Shown here: positions 1-7,500 of the stretch, piece after piece
How positions within the stretch are numbered: position 1 is the first letter of the stretch
Layout of the letters: each line of letters starts with the position of its first letter
DNA from: Clostridia bacterium
GTDB taxonomy: Bacteria > Bacillota > Clostridia > TANB77 > CAG-508
Reading direction: 5' to 3'
Assembly: GCA_016290095.1 (NCBI GenBank)
Contig: JAEESU010000021.1
Location: 1-35,661, forward strand
Length of the DNA stretch: 35,661 nucleotides
Notes under the pieces: model-generated
What the model saw: only the letters and a program-made list of their open reading frames with translations
Told to the model about the DNA's origin: nothing
Databases searched by the model: none
Made by a program: the position numbers and the translations under genes

Positions 1-375
1 ATTTTGTCCTATCCATACATCATTGCCAATTATAGTATCTCCTTTAATTGGTAAGTCATTTTGTGTTGGTGGAGTTTGCTCCCATCCTTCTAAAGTATAA
101 AAAGGAAATGTTGAAACGCTATTTATTTGATGATTAGCTCCATTCATAACAAATTCAACTCCTGAAGCTATCTGACAAAACTTTCCTATAACCAATTTAT
201 CATTATTCCATTCATAATGGTGTGTTACATGACTCTCAAAATCAGAATCTGCAATATATGAAAAGTCTCCTACAATAATATTTTTATTCTTTATTGTTGG
301 CTTAATATATATTTCTTTATCATATCCACTAATTGGATTTATTGTATTTGGATTTGGGATTTTTCCATCTTTCAT
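1..375 (-). CDS. Vat/CatB-like xenobiotic acetyltransferase (3' part outside window)
   Basis: The visible 125 N-terminal residues resemble hexapeptide-repeat (left-handed beta-helix) acyltransferases of the Vat/CatB group, which acetylate streptogramin A or chloramphenicol with acetyl-CoA. Seen directly: an early PNPNT...NPISGY segment, VIGKFCQIASGVEFVMNG, an ANHQ pair (the family's conserved catalytic His region) and IIGNDVWIG, in the family's usual order. The family is about 210 residues, so roughly 40% is missing beyond the left edge. The start is fixed by AAAAGGAG placed 10 bases before ATG. The gene is separated from the metallopeptidase gene upstream by two hairpins, so it probably has its own promoter. 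Substrate cannot be told from sequence: many chromosomal members of this group are not proven resistance genes. Family assignment is fairly sure, function less so. Confidence 0.85.
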   Translation of the reverse strand, partial: MKDGKIPNPNTINPISGYDKEIYIKPTIKNKNIIVGDFSYIADSDFESHVTHHYEWNNDKLVIGKFCQIASGVEFVMNGANHQINSVSTFPFYTLEGWEQTPPTQNDLPIKGDTIIGNDVWIGQN

Positions 376-429
376 ATTCTCAATCTCCTTTTTATACTTG
401 TTCGCATTATTACAATATTCTGCATAATT

Positions 430-458
430 ATTAAATCACATTTTAAATGCATTTTCAA
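430..458 (-). promoter_or_regulatory. Putative promoter of the acetyltransferase gene
   Basis: On the minus strand TTGAAA (453-458) and TTTAAT (430-435) are 17 bases apart, giving a leader of about 50 bases to the start at 375. The -10 hexamer is imperfect, so this is tentative. Confidence 0.4.
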
Positions 459-699
459 TTTCCTTATTTCAACAAATGACTGCAAAATAGAAAATGTTTA
501 ATTACTTTTTATTGCTTTTATTTACTTTATATTATCTCAAAAAGCATTGGTATATCCAGAAATTTGTTTCTATACATGTGTTATATCGATTCTTAGTACT
601 GTTTTTGATGCAAAATATTTTGAAGTCCTTTATATCATTAGTTTACAGGTTTTAATATCAAAAGCAATTCTTTCCGCCTCGACCAGAATCGGAAACGAG

Positions 700-726
700 A
701 AAAAGTTTGAGAAATCAAGCTTTTTT
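700..726 (-). terminator. Hairpin with GAAA loop and U-tail
   Basis: The arms AAAAAGTTTGA and TCAAGCTTTTTT flank a GAAA loop and can end transcription in either direction. The hairpin and the bases beside it closely match the 3' end of the methyltransferase gene at 1881-1930, including a TACATAATGAAAAAAGCTT stretch like that gene's last codons. It may be a leftover of a related gene end. Confidence 0.6.
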
Positions 727-757
727 CATTATGTATTTTTTAAAATTTATTACAAGT

Positions 758-798
758 ATAATAAAACAACGCAAGGAGCACACAAACCTTGCGTCGTT
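758..798 (-). terminator. Rho-independent terminator of the metallopeptidase gene
   Basis: On the minus strand AACGACGCAAGG pairs with CCTTGCGTTGTT (12 pairs, one G-U) around a 10-base loop, followed by TTATTAT. It lies about 45 bases after the stop codon at 843. Confidence 0.8.
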
Positions 799-842
799 AA
801 TTATATTATTCCAGAATTATTGTATTCCGGAAGGATTTCCAT

Positions 843-1682
843 TTAATACAGGGGGTAATCGTCAGGATAATAGTTGAACCAATATACCAATTCTTTAAGG
901 TTGGCCTCGTTGTTCCATTCATTTTCGATATCATCATCCATTATGCTATCCCATATTTCGTAAAACAAATGTATATAATCATTATAGAATTTCGTTGCAT
1001 CTTGCTCATCATAGCCTAATTCCATAACTAAATTTTTAATACCATTCTCATATGCTTGTTCATCATTTCTTAGGAAAAGTATTAACAAATTGAGTGGTAT
1101 CTTTTCATCAAACCATCTCAATATATTCACAACGTTATCATAAGGACATCTGCATTTTTTTATATCACACTTATTCTTGCAAAATTCTTGAGTTAACCAT
1201 TGAACATAGAATTCTTCCTGCTGTTGTGTAATAAAATGCCTGCCATGCCTAACGAAATGTATGATTTCATGGACAAGTACTGTATACATTTGTTCATCAA
1301 TATCTTGTGGAAACTCTGGTGGATTATTTAGACTGATAGCCCTTATATGTTGAAGATGTGTTCCAGCCGGCATTCTGTATCCTTGCCGTTTTTTCATTAA
1401 AAGCACTCGCATTTTGGAATACTTATATTCTGTTGTATCTCCAACATCATTCATGAATTCAATGATCTCTTTTTCAAGATTGTTGGCATATAACTGCCAC
1501 TCACTGTTTAATTCAAGCTCATCCAAACTCCTGTTATACCGCATCATACCCACAAAAACAAATATTACAGATATTATCGACATTACTAGAAATACCAGCA
1601 ATAGACAGTTGCGAATGGTATACATCCATTTAGGTATAGGTCTGTTAAGGAATTCTTTAATTGTTTCAAATTTTCTCTTCAT
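843..1682 (-). CDS. Membrane-anchored HExxH zinc metallopeptidase-like protein
   Basis: The 279-residue product has a basic N-terminus, one strong membrane segment at about residues 25-46, and then a soluble region. HEIIH at residues 138-142 is the classic zinc-binding HExxH motif, and a downstream EEFYVQWL helix (around Glu157) could supply the third ligand, as in gluzincin-type or ImmA/IrrE-like enzymes. A cysteine cluster (CKNKCDIKKCRC, about 168-179) is a further oddity, possibly a structural metal site. I chose ATG at 1682 because AAAGGAG sits eight bases upstream; an in-frame ATG at 1715 has no such site. That site lies inside the last codons of a 38-codon ORF ending two bases upstream, suggesting coupled translation. 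The membrane anchor with the catalytic domain outside or inside cannot be settled here. No precise family is recognised; a regulated-proteolysis role is only a guess. Composition is slightly G+C-richer than the neighbours. Confidence 0.8.
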   Translation of the reverse strand: MKRKFETIKEFLNRPIPKWMYTIRNCLLLVFLVMSIISVIFVFVGMMRYNRSLDELELNSEWQLYANNLEKEIIEFMNDVGDTTEYKYSKMRVLLMKKRQGYRMPAGTHLQHIRAISLNNPPEFPQDIDEQMYTVLVHEIIHFVRHGRHFITQQQEEFYVQWLTQEFCKNKCDIKKCRCPYDNVVNILRWFDEKIPLNLLILFLRNDEQAYENGIKNLVMELGYDEQDATKFYNDYIHLFYEIWDSIMDDDIENEWNNEANLKELVYWFNYYPDDYPLY

Positions 1683-1683
1683 G

Positions 1684-1800
1684 TTAATTCTCCTTTGTAC
1701 AGTCTGTAACACCATTTTTACGAACTACTCTTCTTTTACCTCCTCTATTATTACTGTGTGCTTTTTCTTCAACAGTTATACTACTATTATTATACATCAT
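1684..1800 (-). CDS. Small basic 38-residue ORF coupled to the metallopeptidase
   Basis: Reading from ATG at 1800 (a second ATG follows at 1797) gives a 38-residue basic peptide that includes RGGKRRVVRKNG and ends CTKEN. Its last codons contain the ribosome-binding site of the metallopeptidase gene, and its TAA is followed by C-ATG, a typical arrangement for translational coupling. An AAGG lies about 10 bases before its start, a weak ribosome-binding site. It has no membrane segment and no recognised domain. It could be a real small protein (a substrate, partner or antagonist of the protease) or a leader ORF whose translation opens the downstream start. It could also be chance in this short gap; comparison with related genomes decides. 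Confidence 0.4.
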   Translation of the reverse strand: MMYNNSSITVEEKAHSNNRGGKRRVVRKNGVTDCTKEN

Positions 1801-1880
1801 TTTGGCCTTAATATCAATGTACGTGGCTACTATAAGGACATCCTTGTGTTATACTCGCTTATTAAAAAAGAGTTTTATAC

Positions 1881-1917
1881 AATTAAAAAAAGCTTGAGAA
1901 ATCAAGCTTTTTTAATT
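1881..1917. terminator. Bidirectional terminator overlapping the methyltransferase stop codon
   Basis: The arms AATTAAAAAAAGCTTGA and TCAAGCTTTTTTAATT flank a GAAA loop. The methyltransferase TGA (1902-1904) lies in one arm, so the last codons of the gene also build the terminator. Confidence 0.85.
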
Positions 1918-2636
1918 GTATATTTTTTCTTTAAAATAATGGCAATAAAGTTCAAGTACTCACAAGCACCTGCATCAATTGCTTTTTTATCATTTCTTGA
2001 GTATTCATTATCACATTTTATCCAATCATTCCAACATTCTTCATTGCTTTCCATTTCATGAATTGAGACAATTTCACTGTCTTTAGATTTAGAAACAATG
2101 TTTTTCCAATATTCAATATCGTGAATATAATCTAATTGTTCTGGTGTCCAAGATAACAATAATTCTTTAGGAATATCCTTATGACAGTCTTTTTTCATTC
2201 CTGGCACAACTATATAAATATAACCACCTTTTTTTACAAACGGTAATAATTTTTCATCTAAATATTTTTCATCTCTTCCAAAATAATTATAAGAGTCTGT
2301 GCTAACAACAGCATCAAAAAATTCCTTTTCGTATTTTAAATCTGTTGCATCTGCTTTTACAGGAATAATTTGTTTATCTGTTAATCCCATTTCAGTAAAA
2401 AACTTTTTATTTTCTTCTGGATTACTCCAAAGGTCTGTTGCATATACTTTAAATCCATACTCTTTTACTAAAAAAATTGATGTAATTCCTTGACCACTTC
2501 CTAAGTCCATAACTACACTACCTGTTTTTATGTGATGGTTATCCATAAGTTCTTCTTCCAATTTTAATGGGTTAGGTCCCATAATTTTTTGATTAACTAA
2601 ATCAATATTATATTTTTCTGCTCTTTTATATTCCAT
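1902..2636 (-). CDS. Class I SAM-dependent methyltransferase
   Basis: This 244-residue protein carries the SAM-binding motif I of Rossmann-fold methyltransferases, VVMDLGSGQGIT at residues 41-52, followed by the acidic strand end VYATDLW (64-70), an ADATDL motif (about 95-100) and FDAVVSTDSYNYF (107-119) as motif IV. The layout resembles small-molecule methyltransferases of the UbiE/Methyltransf_11 type rather than rRNA or DNA enzymes. The acceptor is unknown. AAGGAG lies about 12 bases before ATG. It follows the alpha/beta-hydrolase gene by 29 bases on the same strand and shares its promoter, so the two probably work on related small molecules. The C-terminal codons form part of the transcription terminator. 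Fold assignment is sure; substrate is not. Confidence 0.9.
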   Translation of the reverse strand: MEYKRAEKYNIDLVNQKIMGPNPLKLEEELMDNHHIKTGSVVMDLGSGQGITSIFLVKEYGFKVYATDLWSNPEENKKFFTEMGLTDKQIIPVKADATDLKYEKEFFDAVVSTDSYNYFGRDEKYLDEKLLPFVKKGGYIYIVVPGMKKDCHKDIPKELLLSWTPEQLDYIHDIEYWKNIVSKSKDSEIVSIHEMESNEECWNDWIKCDNEYSRNDKKAIDAGACEYLNFIAIILKKKYTIKKA

Positions 2637-2665
2637 TTCTTAATTCTCTCCTTATATACCTCTTT

Positions 2666-3418
2666 TTATGTATTACTATCTGCCACAAGTTCTTCAATAT
2701 ATTTTATATATTGTGTAGGATTATTTATACTAAATTCTCCATGAGAATAATTCGGTATTATTTCTATTCTACTTTCTTTTATTTTTTTATGAATTATATG
2801 GGCTGATTTTTTCATTATTGATTTTTCTCTATCTCCAACAACAATTAAAGTTTTAGCTTTTGTATCTTCTAATGCACTTTTAATTTCATACTTTGAATTA
2901 GCTTCCATAAAATTAATCATATCTTCTTTTTTAATTTCGCAAGTATCTCTATAATAATCTTCAAATAAACTTTTCTTAATTTTTAATGAATTGAATTGCA
3001 TTTTAGAAAACCATTTTTTTGCTATTAGTCCATAACTCATAGAAAAAACAGGTCGAATCATTTTATATGTAGTTTCCATAGGAACAGCTAATGCGCTTTC
3101 AATTATTGCGTAATCGCAAATATCACTCTTTTTTGATAATATCTCTAATAAAACTTGCCCTCCTAAAGATAACCCACCTAACAAACCAATATGTCCATTA
3201 TAATTATCATTTATAAAATCAATAATTTCCTGTGCATTATCTTCAATGCTTGTGAAATTTTTATCACTACCAGCATGTCCATCTAATATTGGAAGAATAA
3301 TGTGATATCTATCTTGCATCCTTTCGGCTTCTTCTTTATAATTCCACCAAGATAAACCTCCACCATGTAATAAAATTATAGTTTTATTATTGAGATTTCC
3401 GTATTCTTTAAAATTCAT
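2666..3418 (-). CDS. Alpha/beta-hydrolase
   Basis: A 250-residue alpha/beta-hydrolase with the expected parts in order: LLHGGG (16-21) for the oxyanion hole region, nucleophile elbow GLSLGG with Ser84, acid residue Asp196 in LIVVGDREKS, and His226 in NYSHGEF. Length matches single-domain esterases and lyases of this fold. No signal peptide, so it is cytoplasmic. The start is set by TAGGAG eight bases before ATG at 3418. It is the first gene of a two-gene operon with the methyltransferase and faces away from the DUF2975 gene, with a promoter at 3439-3468. The substrate (ester, lactone or thioester) cannot be named. Confidence 0.9.
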   Translation of the reverse strand: MNFKEYGNLNNKTIILLHGGGLSWWNYKEEAERMQDRYHIILPILDGHAGSDKNFTSIEDNAQEIIDFINDNYNGHIGLLGGLSLGGQVLLEILSKKSDICDYAIIESALAVPMETTYKMIRPVFSMSYGLIAKKWFSKMQFNSLKIKKSLFEDYYRDTCEIKKEDMINFMEANSKYEIKSALEDTKAKTLIVVGDREKSIMKKSAHIIHKKIKESRIEIIPNYSHGEFSINNPTQYIKYIEELVADSNT

Positions 3419-3438
3419 ATTTATTCTCCTATTTTTTT

Positions 3439-3468
3439 ATTATATCATCCTTTTTAAAAAAAGGCCAA
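3439..3468 (-). promoter_or_regulatory. Promoter of the hydrolase-methyltransferase operon
   Basis: On the minus strand a perfect TATAAT (3439-3444) is preceded after 18 bases by TTGGCC (3463-3468), a weak -35 box. The distance to the start codon at 3418 leaves only a short leader. Confidence 0.6.
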
Positions 3469-3557
3469 ACATATTTATAAAAATTTTTTTAACGATAAAC
3501 GTAAAAAAATACTTGACAAACATTAAAAACATATTTATAATAATTTTAACGATAAAC
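3467..3557 (+). repeat. Two direct repeats across the DUF2975/YozG-like promoter
   Basis: The element AAACATATTTATAA, then an A/T run, then AACGATAAAC appears twice (3467-3500 and 3526-3557), about 60 bases apart. The second copy includes the -10 box and the expected transcription start of the plus-strand promoter. The first lies upstream of its -35 box and next to the divergent hydrolase promoter. Paired sites like these suit an operator, most simply for the HTH protein encoded at 4308-4514. That is inferred from position only. Confidence 0.6.
3513..3541 (+). promoter_or_regulatory. Consensus sigma-A promoter of the DUF2975 operon
   Basis: TTGACA (3513-3518) and TATAAT (3536-3541) are perfect hexamers separated by 17 bases. 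Such a strong promoter would normally need repression, consistent with the repeated AACGATAAAC elements flanking it. Confidence 0.9.
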
Positions 3558-3585
3558 ATTAAATATTTTATTTGGGAGGTTAATT

Positions 3586-4296
3586 ATGGAAAACACAAAT
3601 ATTAAAAAAATAAACACAGCAGGCTTAGTTGGCTATATTCTTTCTGTCATTCTTATTGTTGGTGCAATTGTAGCAATGGTTTGTATTGTTCTATGTACAA
3701 TCGGAGCAATTACTATTTCAGATAATAATATAAACGTTAAAATAGCAACTAATGTTGAAGTTAATTCAACAGGAAATTTTTTAGAAAAGCTAGGTTCTTT
3801 TATTTCAATTGATGGTATTGATAATCTAAATGCATTTACTGAAGATGCTAAAGATGGTATTAAAGTAAATGATGAAGATCTTTCAGAACTTCAAATTCAA
3901 GAAAATGATGGTGGGTTTGTTGTAAATGCTAAAACTAATGAAATAACAATCAGTATGAAAAGAATTATTGTTGCTCTAATTGCTGCTATCGTATTATTAG
4001 TATTCACTATTTATGCATTATTTACAGTAAAAGCATTAATGAAAGCCTTAAAAGATTGTTCAACACCATTTTCTGAAGAAGTAATTAAGAGAATGACAAG
4101 ATTCTCTTATGCTATTATCTGTGTTGTAGTTTTAAATACTCTTCTTAGTGGATGTTGGTCTTCACTAACATCAAAATTTACTTATAAAATAAATATCAAC
4201 TTGGAAAGTGTTTTACTTGTAGCTATTATTTACATACTAACTGTAGTGTTTAAATATGGTGCTAAGCTTCAACAAGAATCAGATGAAACTCTATAA
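3586..4296 (+). CDS. DUF2975 (YoaS-like) membrane protein
   Basis: The 236-residue protein has four likely membrane segments, at about residues 13-42, 124-150, 170-188 and 206-225. The long stretch after the first segment (about 45-120) is polar and acidic. This layout, and the tight linkage to a short YozG-like HTH protein, match DUF2975 (B. subtilis YoaS-like) proteins, whose biochemical role is unknown. A strong GGGAGG precedes ATG by eight bases. The HTH gene begins 11 bases after its stop, so the two form an operon driven by the perfect promoter at 3513-3541. The pair may form a membrane sensor and regulator unit; that is inference from conserved neighbourhood. The assignment rests on topology and context. 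Confidence 0.75.
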   Translation: MENTNIKKINTAGLVGYILSVILIVGAIVAMVCIVLCTIGAITISDNNINVKIATNVEVNSTGNFLEKLGSFISIDGIDNLNAFTEDAKDGIKVNDEDLSELQIQENDGGFVVNAKTNEITISMKRIIVALIAAIVLLVFTIYALFTVKALMKALKDCSTPFSEEVIKRMTRFSYAIICVVVLNTLLSGCWSSLTSKFTYKININLESVLLVAIIYILTVVFKYGAKLQQESDETL

Positions 4297-4307
4297 GGGG
4301 TGATGAT

Positions 4308-4514
4308 ATGGGAAAAATAATATTAAGATTAGATAGAGTAATGGCGGATAGAAAGATGAGCCTAAACGAACTATCAGAAAAAGTTGGCGTGGCAAATGTA
4401 AATCTTTCAAAATTAAAAAATGGTCACGTAAGTGCTATTAGATTTTCAACATTAATTGCACTATGTGAAGCACTAGACTGTCAGCCTGGCGATATAATAG
4501 AATATGAAAAGTAA
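4308..4514 (+). CDS. YozG-like Cro/CI-family HTH regulator
   Basis: A 68-residue single-domain XRE/Cro-type DNA-binding protein. The helix-turn-helix is seen as LSEKVGVANVNLSKLKNGH (about residues 22-40), followed by FSTLIALCEALDCQPGDI, the typical end of this domain in YozG-like regulators. It has no sensor domain, so any signal must come from a partner, plausibly the DUF2975 membrane protein encoded immediately upstream. AAGGGGTGAT precedes ATG. Likely targets are the paired AACGATAAAC repeats at its own operon promoter, giving autoregulation and possibly control of the divergent hydrolase gene. This targeting is not shown by the sequence alone. Confidence 0.9.
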   Translation: MGKIILRLDRVMADRKMSLNELSEKVGVANVNLSKLKNGHVSAIRFSTLIALCEALDCQPGDIIEYEK

Positions 4515-4537
4515 ACTTATATTAGCTCATAAAAACA

Positions 4538-4568
4538 AAAAGCTTGAAACTATTTGTTTCAAGCTTTT
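4538..4568. terminator. Bidirectional terminator between convergent operons
   Basis: AAAAGCTTGAAAC (4538-4550) and GTTTCAAGCTTTT (4556-4568) form a perfect 13-pair stem around TATTT, with T-runs on both sides. It ends the YozG-like operon and the 1790-residue gene on the opposite strand. Confidence 0.9.
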
Positions 4569-4587
4569 ATTTCTTTTTTTGCATAAT

Positions 4588-7500
4588 TTATTTTTCATTT
4601 TCTTCTTCATGATCATCTCCAGCTTCATCACTAACTAATCCAGCATCTGATACTATTCTATCTCTTCTGTCTTGCTCAATTATTTCAGAAAGACTTTCTA
4701 CTCTTTGTCTTAATTTATCTGCATCTAATACAGTTATTATACCTCTATCTGATACTTCAATTTCTCCATTTTCTATTAGTTTATCAAAAGATATAAATTT
4801 TCCTTCTCTTGCAGAATCAATAATTACTTTTTTACCAACTTTGTTTGCACGTTCTATTATCATCAATAATTCTCTTTGATATTCAGCAATAGCCATTTTC
4901 TTATCTATCTTGCTCCTATCATCACTTTCTTCTCTTGATTGATCAATTCCCGAATCGTGTATCATTACTACGTCTTCTCTCTCTTCTGATAGAATAAACC
5001 AGTCTCCATTTTCACTCATAGAAATACCGTAGTCATCTGGATCTGTTATATCTCCATAGTAATCTATTTCATCTATTATATTCTGAATAGAAACTATTTT
5101 TTCTCCAAAAATAGTATCTTCGCTTCTTCCATTTCTCTTTACCATTTCATTTATAATAGCAATTTTATCAGGATCTATTTCTCCACCACGTCTTCTAAAT
5201 ATTTCTCTTATTTTAGTATATCTTATTCCTACATCTTTTACTTCAAATGCAACATGTTTATGATCATCTTTATCAAATTCATCATTATGAGTTATTAATA
5301 TCGTTTCCCTAGAATCAACATATAATCCTTTTTGTGTTGCTCCTTCATAAGTCTTTCCTAATTCTAGTGGTCTAATACTTGCTACTTCTGGATGTTTTCT
5401 TCGTACTCCGCTAGATAGATTTCTTATTAAATCATCACAACCTTTCCCCATAGTAACATCTTTTACAATAAGTTCTCTATATTGTTCTTCTGTAATTTTT
5501 CCTAATTCCAATAATCTCCTTAAGTATCTTCTATCAGTTTCAATAATTCTTTGAGCAGCTCCTTCGTAAACTTCCATTACTTCATCAAATCCGCCTATTC
5601 TAATCATTTCTTCCCTGACAGTAGTTGGTATTTCAACATTATCAAAAACAATTCTATTTCCGTTTCTCCATGTCCAGCTTTGAGCAACTATTCTTATCGG
5701 TTTTCCATCCCCATCTAATTCTTCAACAACAAACAACGCTCCATTTTTTTCAGTCGCAGAATGAATCATAGAGCTTTCTCCCGGATCACTTTCTCCTATT
5801 GTTTGGCAACAGTTTGTTATTTCTCCTATTGCAAAATGAAGCGGATCATCAATTCTAACAATTCTTCCTCTATATCTAGCTCCTCTATATTCCTCAGGTG
5901 GAACTGTAGAATATTCTCTTTTTTGCATTTCTTTAATTAATCTTTTTCCTATATCAAATTGCTCTTGACTTAAGTTTCCTTTTCTCGCAATATAATCCCA
6001 CTCATATAATCCTTCTTCTATTCCATCATATCTTATAGTTTGAACTTCTCTAAGCAAATTAATAACAGTAAATAATCCTTCTTTATACCTTGTTTGAATG
6101 TTTGGATCGCTAATAATAACATCAAATTTCGCATGCATTTTTGTAAAATTACTATAAAAATCAGGTATTTCTATAAATTCATCTTTATGTTCTAAAAAGA
6201 ATCTTCTAAATTCTTCTGAATATGGTGGTACTAATCCAGAAAACATTAATTCAGCCTTGTTAAATGTTAATAGTTTTGCATAACGTCCCTCTCCTAATAC
6301 CGCAAACAACTTCTTTTTATCTTCATCAGATAGTTCTCTTACCCCAACAGTTTCTATCATTTCAGATTCAAATTCAGAATCTTCTCCATATAACATTTGA
6401 TCTAAAGATACTGCTTGTTCATATGTCATCTTTTTTGGATATTCTGATGTTCCTAGAATTTTTCTAATCCAACCTCTTCCTATCTTTGTAGATTCATCTT
6501 TAATGCTATCAACTATTGTTTGATTCATTTCTTTACTTTTTTCTGGATCATTATTTATTTCTTCAGAAAAAGTAACTATTTCTTCTAAATGGTCTCTAAC
6601 ATGTGGAGAATAATGATATTCTCCGTCTTCATTTAATCTTGATAATTCTCTTTCTAAATATTCTCTTACTAGCTTAGGGTCTACTTTTTCTGATTTATTT
6701 AAACTATATTTTAAAGCTTCTCTATATATTTCTTTAATTTTCTTTCTTGTTTTAGCATTTTCTGCAATATTTCCTTCTACTTGTGCAGAAGAAAACTCTC
6801 TTATTTTGCTTAGTTTCATCTCTGTATGCATAGAAATAACTTTACTAGCTAATGCTTCTATCTTCTCTTGATCTTCAGGCATACCATTTTGATTTAATAC
6901 ATATGATAATAGTGCCCTTATATCTCCTTGATATCCTTCTGTCATTGCTTTATTAATAGCTTTATAAATATTTAATGTGTTTTTAGACGTCGTCTTTTCT
7001 GATTCTGGTAAAACACTTGGAATTCCTAATAGTAATGTATATAATACTTTTACATTCCCAGAAAGTTCAAATTTCTTTTCATATAGGTCTTTTATTCTTC
7101 CATCTATCTCATATATTTCATCCACATTTTCCGGACTAATTTCTGGTGGTGCTAGCAGTTTTCTTGCTTCATCATATCCTAAAAATTCATATGCATGTAT
7201 AACTATACGTTCGTGAATATCTCTTCTAAAATCTGGAGATTTTTTTAAAGCACTAATTTCTACTAAACTTCTATAATTTCTAAAATCAATTCTACTTAAT
7301 TCTTCTGGTCCATCTAATATTAGGCCGGGCATTGATATTACATCTCTTCTATATTTGTTTTTAGCATCTTCATAAGCAGTTTTTACTTCTGGATCATTTG
7401 CTAATCTTTCATCAAGTTCTTCTTTAGAAATGTTGAAGCTTTTCATTATGTCTTCCCTTGCAAATTTTTCTGGATATATACTTAATGCTGTTTTAAGTTT

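Larger units (their letters stand above)
376..842. other. Intergenic region without a convincing gene
   Basis: This 467-base gap holds a putative promoter for the acetyltransferase (430-458), a hairpin resembling the 3' end of the methyltransferase gene (700-726) and a terminator (758-798). A plus-strand reading frame covers 547-846, but it starts without a ribosome-binding site, runs through both hairpins and has no recognisable motif, so I do not call it. A short G+C-richer patch around 675-700 differs from its surroundings and may be a scrap of an older gene. Confidence 0.6.

Noticed and set aside
547-846. Plus-strand 99-codon frame beside the terminators
   Set aside because: No ribosome-binding site, runs through two hairpins, and shows no recognisable motif.
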